Shown here in pieces: positions 29,565-40,660 of a stretch of DNA of 64,000 bases. The position numbers and the translations under genes are program-made. Each line of letters begins with the position of its first letter. Position 1 is the first letter of the stretch. This DNA comes from Diabrotica undecimpunctata (taxonomy: Eukaryota; Arthropoda; Insecta; Coleoptera; Chrysomelidae), in assembly GCF_040954645.1 (NCBI RefSeq), contig NC_092805.1, forward strand, positions 15,774,741 to 15,838,740, in the 5' to 3' direction. The notes beneath the pieces are model-generated. The model saw only the letters and a program-made list of their open reading frames with translations. It was not told the DNA's origin and made no database searches.

Positions 29565-31125
29565 GTCTTCTTCTTTGTCAACCATTTTCCATCCACTCCT
29601 GAATGTAGGTATCTCCCAATTGCTTCCATCTTTCTCTATCTTGCGCCAATCTAATCCACTGTTTGCCTGCCACTGTTCTTATGTCATCTACCCATCTTTT
29701 TTGAGGTCTTCCCATGTTTTTTGTTGTCGTCCTTGGTCTCCATTCTAGAATTCTTCGTGTCCACCTGTTGTCATTATATCGGGCTACGTGACCTGCCCAG
29801 CGCCATTTCATTTTTGCAATTTCTTCCACAATATCTCTAATCTTCGTTCTACGTCTTATCTCGGTGTTTCTAATCTTGTCTCTTAGTGATATTCCAAGCA
29901 TGATTCGTTCCATTGCTCTTTGCGTTGTTTCTAATTTTTTAGCAGATTTTTTGGTAAGGGCTACTGTCTCCAAGCCGTAAGTACAAACTGGTAGTATGCA
30001 TGTGTTTTACACCTTTTTCTTTAAGTTTACAGGAATGGAGGTGTTTTTCAAGATATATGCTAATTTGCCGAAAGCGCCCCATGCCAGTTGTGTTCTTCTT
30101 TTAATTTCAGCATCTTGATTTGGTTTTCCTAGTTTGATAACATGACCTAGATATACATAATGTTCAACATTTTCTATGGTATGATTTTGTATTGTTATAT
30201 TTGTCTGGTCTCGGCTTAGTATTTTTGCTTTGCTGTAGTTCGTTTTTAAGCCTACCGCTCCTGAAACTGCATTTAATTGTTGTAACATATCATTTCGTTC
30301 TTGGATATTATCGGCTATTAAAACTATGTCATCTGCGAATCGCAAGTGGTATAAGTATGATCCGTCGACGTTGATACCCTTATTGTTCCATTCTAGTTTC
30401 TTAAAAATGTCATCTAGAGCAAGGGTAAATAGTTTGGGAGAGATGGTGTCTCGTCTTACTCCCCGTTGTAGTCTTATGGGATTAGTTTTTGTGCTTTCGT
30501 CCAGCTTTATCTGCATGGTGGCATTTTCATATATGTTTTTAATTATGTTAGTGCACCTTGAATCTATACGTGCATTTTCTAGAGATTCAAGCACTGCCCA
30601 TAATTCGATAGAATCGAATGCTTTATGGAAATCGACGAACGCCATATGAATTGGAACAATATACTCGGTGCATTTTTCTATCAGTGTTCTTACGGTGTGC
30701 AAGTGGTCTATGGTACTAAAATGTTTTCTGAATCCAGCCTGCTCGATAGGTTGATAGAAATCGAGCTTATGTGTTAGGCGGTTGGTTATGATTTTAGTTA
30801 GTAATTTATACAGATGTGAGAGCAAGGATATTGGTCGGTAATTCTCGATGTTTGCTTTGTCTCCTTTCTTGAATAGTAAAATGACTTCTGAGTCGTACCA
30901 TTCTTGAGGAATCTTTCATTCATCAATTACTTTATTAAATAAAATATTTAATACCTGTTCTATTTTTCTTCCACCGATTTTCAACATTTCGACTGTAATT
31001 TTATCCTCTCCCGGACATTTATTCGTTTTTAGTTGATTTAGGGCCATTCTTATTTTATAGTCGGTTATCTCCGGTATTTCTTCTGAGCTGGTGTTAATTA
31101 TTGTTCATTCAGTACGTCGTTGTTG
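29565..31125 (-). mobile_element. RTE-type LINE, nearly full RT domain
   Basis: Minus-strand ORF 30007-30825 carries the RT: YKLLTKIITNRLTHKLDF, EQAGFRKHFSTIDHLHTVR, MAFVDFHKAFDSIELWAVLE (box A), LQRGVRRDTISPKLFTLALD (box B), LYHLRFADDIVLIADNIQ (intact FADD), HYVYLGHVIKLGKPN. ORF 29578-29973 then gives KMKWRWAGHVARYND and GRPQKRWVDDIR. Upstream (to about 31110) reads FKKGDKANIENYRPISLLSH and LKTNKCPGEDKITVEMLK. The 3' tail is (GAA)n. One frameshift separates the two ORFs and others lie upstream; box B has RRD for the usual RQGD. Confidence 0.85.
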
Positions 31126-31737
31126 TGGTGTTGGTACTGTTCACAGTAGATCCATCTATATTTATAAGAACTTTTAGTGCCTATAGCAAGATCCAGTTTG
31201 ATAGTTTCCGAATAACTAAGATTCCTTTATTTGCTTGTTACTTGCCCATTCCATGAGAAGCTAGAGAATTGATAGTCACTCTAGGCAGCGCCCCATATAC
31301 CGTTAGAAGGCTAATGAAATCTGTTTGTCGTATGATGCCTGGAGTTGACGCAATCTTGTCACTAAGTCGTGCTCATCCAACAGTATAAACGATCACAACC
31401 GAGCAAGAAGGTTCTCCACCATGACAAGATCTTACGACATTCGTGAGATTATATTCCCAGTAGGCTGCACCAAGGTCTTTTTACATTTTCAGACATCTAC
31501 TATTGGGCTTTTTAGTACGCCCCAAAAGGGGCGTCTTTCTTTAGCTAAACTACCAGCAATCTTGTTAAAAACAAAGTGTCGTGCTTTGTCAGTTGCTGTA
31601 AAAATCTTATAAGGTATTATTATAGGGATTTGATTGAGACAGTGGATAAAAGTTGGTGTTTTATTAGTTCTGATCTGAATATGTGTACTTAGTGATCTTA
31701 GGTATTTTTATGTCATATTTATTAGTTTTTATATAAC
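31126..31737. other. Unassigned; one strong short hairpin
   Basis: More GC-balanced than its flanks, no family recognised on either strand. ACGCCCC (31517-31523), loop AAAA, GGGGCGT (31528-31534) forms a 7-bp GC-rich hairpin. Confidence 0.4.
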
Positions 31738-32030
31738 AACTAGTGATTTTGCCCATGACCATGCGACGGGGGATCCAATCAATTACCATCTACAGTCACT
31801 CTACTCAGTTTTTTTCTGACTTCCTTCTATTTAAGGCTAGGACGTAAACAAAATGATATTTTAATCTGTTGTTCAACTTTCATACAAAGTAAGTCACTTT
31901 GGGAGAATCGCCGAACTTTTGCGTAAAGTCGTCTTATGAAATCCATCTACGTATAAAAACCGGCGTAATTCTAGTTTGGCAATTCATTTGTTCGAAAAAC
32001 TCAAGTTTTGTATTATATTTTTTACTGATC
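31738..32030. repeat. Dispersed repeat, copy 2 (partner at 23391-23690)
   Basis: Same order of blocks as copy 1: AACTAGTGATTTTGCCCATG, TATTTAAGGCTAGGACG, AAGTAAGTCACTTTGGGAG, TTTTGCGTAAAGTCGTCTTA, ending near AGTTTTGTATTA. Differences are scattered substitutions and short indels. Confidence 0.75.
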
Positions 32031-32135
32031 ATCAAATTCGCATCCAATATTTTAGGAACAACAAAACTTTCAAAAGAGTTAAAAAGTTAATTTTTAAAAT
32101 AATAAACTTCTTGTATGAAAGGACCGGTCTTTTCA

Positions 32136-32175
32136 CCTCCAGATAAATATTGTCTATCAGATAGTTATCTGGAGG
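32136..32175. repeat. 11-bp inverted repeat
   Basis: CCTCCAGATAA (32136-32146) and TTATCTGGAGG (32165-32175), 18-base loop. The region 32031-32594 is otherwise featureless. Confidence 0.7.
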
Positions 32176-32594
32176 ATAGACATATGGCTTGTTTAGTGGA
32201 CTCCTTCATGGTTTCACTGTATAATCAGAATATCCAACTGACAACCCATTTCTATTATCTCCATGTAAACTTTTTTTTTCATTTTCGAGATTATGAAAAC
32301 ATTATGAAGAAAAAGTGGTAGAATACCTACTTTTATAATATTTTAATAACAACTATTTACAATATATTTTCAAATATCAATATCACTGTCGATTTACTTA
32401 ATCTAAACCTCTTAAAAAAGTTTCTATCGTTACAAAAATTAAAATGGTCGATTCTGCCTCAAATATTATATTTTAGCACTGAGTATACAAACAATAAACA
32501 TCATTATACTCTTCGATTATATTAAATCTTCTAATAACGGATCCATGTCTCTTACCCACAATAAACAACAATATTCAGGTTATACTTTTGATTT

Positions 32595-33085
32595 CTAGAT
32601 AACCTTCTTATGGTGTCTATCCGTTACGGATGTTGGACACTAACATGGCTATTCTGACTTTGTTAACTGCTGCCCTGAAAAGTCCGGTAGAGGTTAAGTT
32701 AAACCAGTTTCGCAGGTTATGCAGCCAGGATATTCTTTTTCGTCCTGGACCTCTTTTCCCATGCACTTTACCTTGAAGTATGGTCCGAAGTAGGTCTTAT
32801 CGTTGCTCATTGCGCATTATATGGCCCAGGTATTCTAGTTTGCGACGTTTTATGGTTACGACTAGTTCGCGCTCTTTACCCATTCTATGTAGTACGTTTT
32901 TTTCATTTTGACGAAAGCTAATCTTGCCTTCTCGATCCTTATCTTAATTTTCGTCGATTGGCCCCACTGTTCATTTAGGTTTGCACCCAGATAACAAAAG
33001 TTGGTGATTTGTGTTATAGGTTGTTGGTTAACTAGTAATTGACCAGGTGGTATCCTCTTTTTGCTTATAACCATGTAGTTGGCTA
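32595..33085 (-). mobile_element. RTE-type LINE C-terminus with internal deletion
   Basis: Minus strand: TMVISKKRIPPGQLLVNQQP, ITNFCYLGANLNEQWGQS, KIRIEKARLAFVKMKK, then directly NVLHRMGKERELVVTIKRRK, LEYLGHIMRNEQR, LQGKVHGKRGPGRKRISWL. The roughly 65-residue block that normally separates FVKMKK and VLHRMGKE (containing YGVE.WTL and the FEMWLYRR motif) is missing. Its 3' end (CTTCTTATGGTGTCTATCCG) belongs to the same tail family as the LINEs at 13145 and 35085. Confidence 0.75.
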
Positions 33086-33840
33086 GATAACCTACAACAT
33101 AATAACAGATTACCACAAACACAATATATATTCCAAATAACTTTTTATTCGGTACTTTATTTGGCAAATAAATATTTTATATTTTACCTATCAAATAAGT
33201 TTATTTATGTCAGATTTCGTTCCTAGGTGACGCAAGATGTTTAAATCTAAACTAGCATAAAGCTTTAAATTATTTTGTTTATTAATTATCTTAAAATTAA
33301 AGCAATCAATATTTTTGGCAATTTTGCGATAAAATTAATCGTATTATTAATTATATTAATATGTAATTAATATTATTAGTACTATTAATTAAATGTATCG
33401 TTTAAAGAACAAAATATAAATGATTCAGTAGATAGAAATGTCAGTTGGTAGTTCAGATTTCTTTCATAGTTGACGTAGTTACTGTACCGGACAAACAGTG
33501 CGACGTATCGTCCTAACCTTTCATATAGATAGATTCAATATAAACTAATAATTTTTATTTTTGTTCCTCAATGTATCTGACAGTACCATTATTTAGTGAT
33601 TTTAATTCATAAATCTCATTTAGGCTCATTTCTCTTCTTTGTATCCATATGACAATATTTTTCTAAATAAATACAACATAAAATAAAAAATTCATTACCT
33701 TTTTTGTTGTACAATCTTCCGTAAAACCCTCTACAGATCCTTCTACCCGCCATCAAATTCATATAATCCAATTAATATTAATGCATCACATCAAAAAATA
33801 ACATCCATCTTTTCAATCTAATTACATCGCTCCACCATCC
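33086..33840. other. AT-rich, nothing recognised
   Basis: No supported gene or repeat. Confidence 0.55.
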
Positions 33841-33878
33841 AGTTTCAGGTTACTTAAATAAATCATTTTTTTTTTCAG

Positions 33879-34046
33879 AACAGACCGGTGTCAATGACCC
33901 GTCTGAAAATGTTCCCCACGGCAGACTCCCGTTCCTCTTCGCCCTCTCGCTCCTTCTCATTCCTCAAAATCTCTCTTCCCGTTTTCCCCCAAGGTCGGAT
34001 CCGAAATGGATTTTTAAAGGGTTGGATTTTATCCCCTACAGTGTAA
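33879..34046 (+). CDS. Candidate exon after a strong splice acceptor
   Basis: A pyrimidine tract and TTTTTTTTTCAG (AG at 33877-33878) precede a block whose GC content is well above its surroundings. In phase 0 it reads NRPVSMTRLKMFPTADSRSS, SPSRSFSFLKISLPVFPQG and stops at TAA 34044-34046; another phase also stays open (ENVPHGRLPFLFALSLLL). I do not recognise either protein. It could be a terminal exon, a UTR exon or chance. Phase 0 would be compatible with the donor at 3063, but no evidence links them. Confidence 0.25.
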   Translation, partial: NRPVSMTRLKMFPTADSRSSSPSRSFSFLKISLPVFPQGRIRNGFLKGWILSPTV

Positions 34047-34636
34047 TATATTTATACAGAGTTTTATTAACAATCATTTAAAATAATATTATATTATGAG
34101 TGTCAATAATAATAGTAAAATTAAATAGTTTTTTTAATATACAAAGGTTTTGTAAAATTGCTAGCTCCGAACATTACTAAAAAGCCACGTCTTAAAATCG
34201 CTTTTATCATTCTTTTCGCCATTTCCCTATCGAAGGTCGGCTTTACTGGTTACATTTCTTCATTGTAACGTTTTTTTTTCAACTTCTCATACGTTTACAA
34301 CACATTTCTCTTAATTACCAATTTATTTTGGTTCTCGTAGCCTTAAACGTTTTATATATTTTAACTGTCTAATTTCCAGTTGTCTTCGTGTTGTATCTGT
34401 GTTCTGTCAAACCTTATTTCCTTAGTTTCTTTATTAACTCAATGCTTTTGGCCTGCATCGGCCTACGATAATTTATGAGTCACTTCTAAATCAAAGATAC
34501 GCTTATCTAAGCTGTTTAAGTCGCTACAACCCAAGCCAAAACGTATGTTACAATTGGCGCCAAACATGGGGCACTTTGTTGGATCGTCTAAGTCTTTATT
34601 TTGGACCACACAAACAATAATCCGTTCCAGAAATTT
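34047..34636. other. No recognised feature
   Basis: AT-rich sequence without supported coding or repeat structure. Confidence 0.5.
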
Positions 34637-34645
34637 GAACTGTCT

Positions 34646-34803
34646 CTTCTTCTTCTTCTTTGTCAACCATTTTCCATCCACTCCTGAATGTCGGTCTCTC
34701 CCAATTGCTTCCATCTTTCTCTATCTTGCGCCAATCTAATCCACTGTTTGCCTGCAACTGTTGTTATGTCATCTACCCATCTTTTTTGAGGTCTTTGAGG
34801 TTT
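34646..34803 (-). mobile_element. Very short 5'-truncated LINE insertion
   Basis: About 150 bases almost identical to 29568-29705, the 3' end of the LINE at 29565-31125, including the (GAA)n tail. Flanks GAACTGTCT (34637-34645) and GTACTGTCT (34804-34812) form a 9-bp target duplication with one mismatch. Eight extra bases at the 5' junction are not LINE sequence. Confidence 0.82.
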
Positions 34804-35084
34804 GTACTGTCTAATCATTTTTATTATTTAAACCATCGTCCATCTTAATCTGTGATCGCTCATCTTGCCATCAATTGGTGTCACACTTAACCTTTCCCTA
34901 ATTAATGTATTCTTAATATTAACTTTAATCAGCCATACCCATAACCAGTCCCCAACTAGCAACCTTCGTAAGAAATTCTCATTGGCATGTCTTTGTTATT
35001 TCTAAAACAATGAAGTTCAACAATTATTTCTAAACTTCACATTGACTTGTAGTTTTTCTACATTAAATTATTCTTCTTCGGGTG

Positions 35085-36700
35085 CCTGTCCGTTCCGAAC
35101 GTTGGCGATCATAGCTGTTTTGAGGTCTTTCTATACCATACTTTTTCCTTCAATTTTACCTTGCAAAATGCATTGGAGTAGCTCATATCTGCCTTGATTT
35201 CTCATTATATATCCCAAGTACTGCAGCTTACGGCCCTTCACGATGTTGACTAAATTCGCGTTTGTATTCATCCCCCGTATTACTTCTTCATTAGTGACTT
35301 TGTCTGTCTATGGTATCTTCAGAATTCTTCTGTATAACCATAGCACAAAAGCCTGAAGTTTTGATAGAGTTTCCGCCTTCAGTGTCCACGCTTCTACTCC
35401 GTACAGAAGCACTGAGTGCACATAAGATTTAAGGAGTCTTATTTTTGTTTCTAGGGTGAGGTCATGGCTCTTGACCACAGAGCTCGTAGCCAAGAATGCA
35501 CTTTTTGATTTTCCGATGCGACCTTTAATCTTTTGGGTATTCTCCCACGACTCATTGATTATAGTTCCTAAGTAGTTGTACTGTGAAACACGTTCAATTT
35601 TTATTTGGTTCACATACAGATTTGCTCCAGTTATGTTTTCCTTGCTGATGATCATTAGCTTGGTTTTGCTGGTGTTTATATCCAGTCCATATGTTCTACT
35701 TGTTTCCGTTATTTTGTTCATGAAGGTTTGCAGCCCTTCTATTGTATTGGAAAACACTATTGTATCATCTGCATACCGCAGGTTATTGAGCACGACTCCA
35801 TTTATTGAGATGCCTTCATCAATACCTTTTACAGCCTCTTCAAAAATGTGCTCTGAGTACAGATTGAACATCGGTGGTAAATTTATGCACCCCTGTCTCA
35901 CTTCCTTTAAGATTTTGACCTGATCTGGATATTCTTTATCTATTTGGAGCACCGCTGGTTGATTCCAATACAGGTTAACTACTATTTTTAGGTATCTTCC
36001 GTCAAGCCCTGTCCTCTTCAGCACTTCAGCACCATCATTTGTTCATGCCTGACTCTATCGAAAGCCTTTTTGTAGTCAATCAGGCATGCAAAAACATCAC
36101 AGCTAACATCTCTACATTTTTTAAACAATACCTGCACGCTAAATAAAGCTTCCCTCGTAGCAACAGATTGGGCTCAATTTGTTCCTCGCATTTCCGGTAA
36201 ATTCTTTTGTGGATGACTTTAAAAAACAGCTTCGGCAGATGGCTCATTTGGTCCATCCATTTGGCTGCTTTTGGTCCTATAGTCTTCACAAACTTTTGCT
36301 CCTGGTTTTTTGGGCAATGGTACGAACTTCGATTTGAGCCATTCTACTGGTATTTTGCCTTGTATATTTCATTAAATATTTCAGTTATGATTATTATGTG
36401 TTTTGCATCTAATAGCTTCAGCAGTTCTGCAGGAATTTCATCAAGTTCTGGTGCCTTTCGATCCTTCATCTGTCTGACGGCTGTCGTTATTTCTTCTAAT
36501 ATGATTTCGGAACCTGAATTTTCTTCAATGGTGGGTTCTTGTATTGTTCTAAGGTCGTGGAAAAGTTTCACCAAGTATTCTTCCCATACTTTCTTTTTAT
36601 CTTCCTTGGTTATGGTAAAATTGTCTTCATCATCTGTTATTTTCCGCTGTTGCGTTTTCGGAACTTTCCAGCTATAGTTCTAGCGAACCTCTTGGTTCAC
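35085..36700 (-). mobile_element. RTE-type LINE, linker plus RT
   Basis: Minus ORF 35308-36024 gives LEVRQ-type box B as LKEVRQGCINLPPMFNLYSE, LNNLRYADDTIVFSNTIEG (intact YADD), LDINTSKTKLMIISKENI, SQYNYLGTIINESWEN, YGVEAWTLKAETL, LWLYRRILKIP. Further pieces at 36080-36289 and 36344-36574 give MSHLPKLFFKVIHKRIYRKC and EEITTAVRQMKDRKAPELDE, IPAELLKLL. The box-A region between 36024 and 36080 is frameshifted. The 3' tail is of the CTTCTTCGGGTGCCTGTCCG family shared with 13145 and 32595. Confidence 0.82.
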
Positions 36701-37929
36701 TTTCCGTGGACAATTGAAAAAAAAAACAAACGGTATTTAGTTTCTGATAGTATTGTCTTTTAAGATTGCGTTATAAACGAATATATCAGCAATTGTATAC
36801 AATTTCATTGGATGGATTTGCCAACATTTTAAAAACTTAAGAAATGTTAAATGACACTTTCCGAATAACCCCGCATGGCGAAAGGAGGCTAGTTATGTCC
36901 CCCGATGCTTGGAAATATCTGCAGCCATTTTTTCACAACATTAGGCGCCTCTTTAATCGATAACTGACTATATTTTTATATTCATACGCAAATTTTCCAG
37001 CGCCATATAATGGTTTTGGACAAAAAATGGACTTGACACTTTTGACATCACTTTTGTTTAAGACTCCTTGTAAAAAAAACACTTATTGGGCAGCATCGGC
37101 TAAAAACTAGAGGATATTTTAATACATTATATTAAATAATTTTGGTAAAATGGCCTCTCTACTATGAAATTTATTTTGCATAATTTATAGTGTTATTTTA
37201 CTATAATTTCTTTTCCCGGTTAATAACAAAATATGTACAGTATGAAACTGAATATTGTTAATACATCATTCACCACTTTCCCCTGAGTGCACGTCCTTGC
37301 TTCTCCCATCTCTTTCTTTCTCATTTCTAAAATCTGACGTATTGATTTTTTAATAACACTCCCGAAGAGCTGACTGAAACTGTGGAGAGTTTAGTATAGT
37401 TCACACACTAATGAAAGTCAAACATTTGTAATACGTGTTGGGTGTTTATTTAAGGGAAAAAATATGATCGATCGGCGTTCGACAGGCGCGGATGTTAGAA
37501 AAATGTGAAAGGAGAAAATCACAAGAAATTATAATGAATTATACGATATTAGAAAAACGACTTGAGAAATAAAAAAATGAAAAGAAGACGCCAAGAAAAC
37601 CTAATTGCTTGATATATTCGTCCACATTGAAGAACATTTTTACTGCATAAGAACGTTGAATTTACCGGGCTATTTAAAAGAAAAATATCTTAAATAACAA
37701 CAGGCCAAGAAGAAAACACTGAATAGAACACAGAGGAGAATTTTCAAAGCTGGACGAAATAAAAACAATAAACATGTGACAGAGACAAATCCAGGTATAA
37801 GGAAAAAGCTCTCATATGCCAAAAGGAAAAGTAGCTTGTATTGAAACACCAACAATAGTAACAATAATTAATAACAACTTTTACGCAATGACAACTATTG
37901 AAAAACTCAAATACTACTGTTGTGTGAAC
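36701..37929. other. No recognised feature
   Basis: Mostly AT-rich; a purine-rich plus-strand run at 37560-37860 has no coding sense I recognise. Confidence 0.5.
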
Positions 37930-39110
37930 TCACACACATACATTAACACACGAGGTGATCAACCCTACCCCTAGGGACATGCGTATACCATTTTAAGAGT
38001 GGGATCCACATGTCCGAAGATCAAACCGGTCACACTTCGCTATTGAAGTGGTACCTATGTGACCTCCAGGCTTTTCCTCCACCCCTCCTCAACGTGTGAC
38101 ATACGTGATGAGGCTTATGATCTTAGAGTTTACTTAAGGTACTTTGGGTAATGAAGTACCTTCCGTTTTTAGTAACTGTGGTTAAGCCACCTGTCTGTAG
38201 GGGTAGCCTAAATGTCGGCTTTTCTCCCTATTTACTTTACTGATTCTACTGAAGTTATTTTCGCATGACGTCGGTTTTTCCTAAAAATCGTGTGTTCTGG
38301 ACAGAGAGCCACCAGCCAGAGCTAGTGACTCTCTGTCCAGAAGTATAGTGTGTGCTCGGTCAGTCAGTCGACGATTTGGCAAAAATAGTTTTTTGTTCTC
38401 CTCGTCGGCTGAATGCCCGAATGTGGCCCGGCCATCGAGTCCATGTTTGCCGCACATGGCCTCGATGCTCGGAAGACGCGATGTGATCTAGTTGATCCAT
38501 ATTGGGGTGCCTGAAGGGCTTATGCCTTGTGGCTAATAACTTAATTTAGATTAATAACTATATATCAAATATTTACAATTAGTAACTATATGAAATCGTC
38601 TTATAGTTACTTTTACATCTATTTTCATTGGTTTATTATTGTCATAGATCATTCATTATGGCGGTTAGCCACTGATTCTGATGACAATCTTCCCGATAGT
38701 GCGGGGGAGCTGTATATTGCATTGCTGCCGGTTTGACGCAGCAATTCCTAATGACTAGATGTGTCAGAATTTTAAGAAGTGAGGTAGGTGTCCATTTGTT
38801 CGACACAGCGGGTATGTTTGATTGTTGAGGGCATGGTGGTTGTTTGCTATCTACTACTAAAACTAGCTTAACTATGCTTAACTATGGAGTGTGCATTCCC
38901 AAGTGTATAGCGCTCTCACACACTCCGTGTATAACTACAGCTAACCTATGTCTAAACTAATGCTATATGTGCGTGTGTTTGAGGTGTGCATTCCCGGGTG
39001 TATATGGCCTTCACACACCCCGGTGTATATTGTGCTTATACCTATATATTTTTTTGGTGCTCACTGTCTAATTTGTTTTCTCTTGACTAGTCTGTCGCTA
39101 TCTCGATTCT
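37930..39110. other. Hairpin-rich, GC-elevated segment (possible LINE 3' UTR)
   Basis: It lies directly downstream of the minus-strand Jockey-type RT (39115-40104), so may be its 3' untranslated region. Stems: AAGGTACTT/AAGTACCTT (38136-38144, 38154-38162); a perfect 14-bp stem with half TTCTGGACAGAGAG (38295-38308, 38329-38342); a 14-bp stem with one mismatch, CATCGAGTCCATGT (38433-38446, 38454-38467); AGTAACTATA (38581-38590, 38602-38611); and a long-range pair CTACCCCTA with TAGGGGTAG (about 37972 and 38197). Two 48-base direct repeats at about 38886 and 38981 each fold into a stem. No ORF. Its function and class are not known to me. Confidence 0.5.
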
Positions 39111-39114
39111 TCAT

Positions 39115-40104
39115 TTATTCTTCTTCCCTATATCCAACAAGTTGGTATTTTGGCCGTCTATGTACCATTATGTAGTTTATGTCGTAGTTTGTCAACTCTT
39201 TTAATTTCCTGTTTGGATGATTTCTTATTTCATTGAATATATTGTGTGCTCTTTCATCCATGATTCTCAATATTCTTTTTTGTCCAGAGTCTCTAAATAG
39301 ATACCTTAGTGGGACGTATTTAGGTAAGTTTAGAGCTTCTCTGATTATCCAATTTTGCGTTGTTTGGATCTTTTTTCTGTTCTCTACCCTCATTTTAGTC
39401 TTAAAACGAAGTTTGCTCTTTCTGCGTATTATCGGAGAGAGTTGACTTCTTAGTGTTTTTGCTTTATAGACAGTTTGCTTGACGTGTTCCGTGAAGGTAA
39501 GTTTTCTGTCTAGTATGACTCCGAGGTATTTAGCCTCGTTCGTCCATTCTACAGGGGTGTTTCCTATTGTAATCTCCCTGTCTGGCCTCTTTTTTCGGTG
39601 TCGGTACATTACGGCTTGAGTTTTGTAGGGATTTAAGGCAATCCTCCACTTTATGCACCATCTTTGGAACCTATTCAGAGCGCTTTGTAGGTGACTTGCA
39701 GCTAGATTTGGGTCTCTGCTGCTGGCTACAATAGCTGTATCGTCCGTGTACAGACTAACCAGCGTTCTGGGGTCTGTCGGAGTGTCAGCTGTGTAGATAG
39801 TGTATAAGTAAGGCGATAACACCGCCCCCTGAGGCACACCAGCCTCCAGAGTCCCGAGTTCGGACAGGGTTGGGCCTATCCGAACTCTGAACCTTCTGTT
39901 AGCTAAGTATGACGCAAGGAGACATGTCATCGCTTCACTGTAGCCTAGGCCGCTCATTTTATAGAGCAAACCTTGATGCCATACCCTATCAAAAGCTTTA
40001 CTCACATCGAGGAACGCAGTTATGCGAACTGTCAACTTCCTGCATTTATATACATTTTTTGACCTTCCAGGCTTTACGAGACATTTTGGGATGACCTCGA
40101 ACAT
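39115..40104 (-). mobile_element. Jockey-type LINE, RT ORF (330 codons open)
   Basis: Uninterrupted minus-strand frame: RKLTVRITAFLDVSKAFDRV (box A), HQGLLYKMSGLGYSEAMTCL, LEAGVPQGAVLSPYLYTIYT (box B), LYTDDTAIVASSRDP (catalytic box YTDD, typical of Jockey clade), NPYKTQAVMYRH, EAKYLGVILDRKLTFTEHV, then QTTQNWIIREALNLPKYVPL near the C-terminus. The N-terminal endonuclease and RT fingers are missing, and a block between KMRV and ENRKKIQ seems deleted. The open frame with all catalytic residues makes this the youngest-looking RT here. Confidence 0.85.
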
Positions 40105-40329
40105 TCTAGATTTTTATTACTTCTTCTTTTTCGTCAAGAGACTTTTTCTATATGGAACAAATCTTACGAAACTGCCGTTAAATTCTATGTCCTAAAAAAT
40201 ATTTGAAATAATTCTTAAATTACTAGAAGAAAACTGTACCGAACACGTACAAAATATATTTAGCGCCATTAACTAGACAGGATAGTTCCCAATTATTAGT
40301 TTTGCTTAATAAAACCAGAAAATATTGAA

Positions 40330-40660
40330 ATGTTCGATTCCGTTGATCACAAATTGGGAGACTTTGAGCTTGTCAGATTTAAGCAACTGGGTAAAAGATC
40401 AACGAGATCATATAAATATGTTGCCAAAATTATAGATATCCTTTTATCAGAAGAGTATGAGATGCAATGTTTCAAAAGTGCTAATTTAGAGAAAACTGTT
40501 TTTGTTTTGTAGAAAATGTCGTTCGCCGTCTAGATAAAGGCGACATTTTGGAAAAATTACCCTAGCCCATCGTCCAAGAACAAGGAAGAAAGTTTAAGAC
40601 TATTTTTCCAGGACATCTAGACATGTATGAACAAATATGAAATCATAAACACTATTTACA
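40330..40660 (+). pseudogene. Fragment of a conserved C-terminal domain, unknown family
   Basis: Reads KLGDFELVRFKQLGKRSTRS, YKYVAKIIDILLSEEYEMQC, FKS...KTVFV, then after a frameshift at about 40508 ENVVRRLDKGDILEKLP, stop, PIVQEQGRKFKTIFPGHLDM. The pattern GDFVLV(K)F..K....YVG.I.....EYE..F.......F...E..V..I...DI..KLP.P recurs at the C-terminus of uncharacterised insect proteins, often transposon-linked. I cannot name the domain. One frameshift and one stop; the N-terminal part is absent. Confidence 0.45.

Noticed and set aside
36207..36677. 156-codon plus-strand ORF
   Set aside because: Exact antisense of the LINE RT at 35085-36700.
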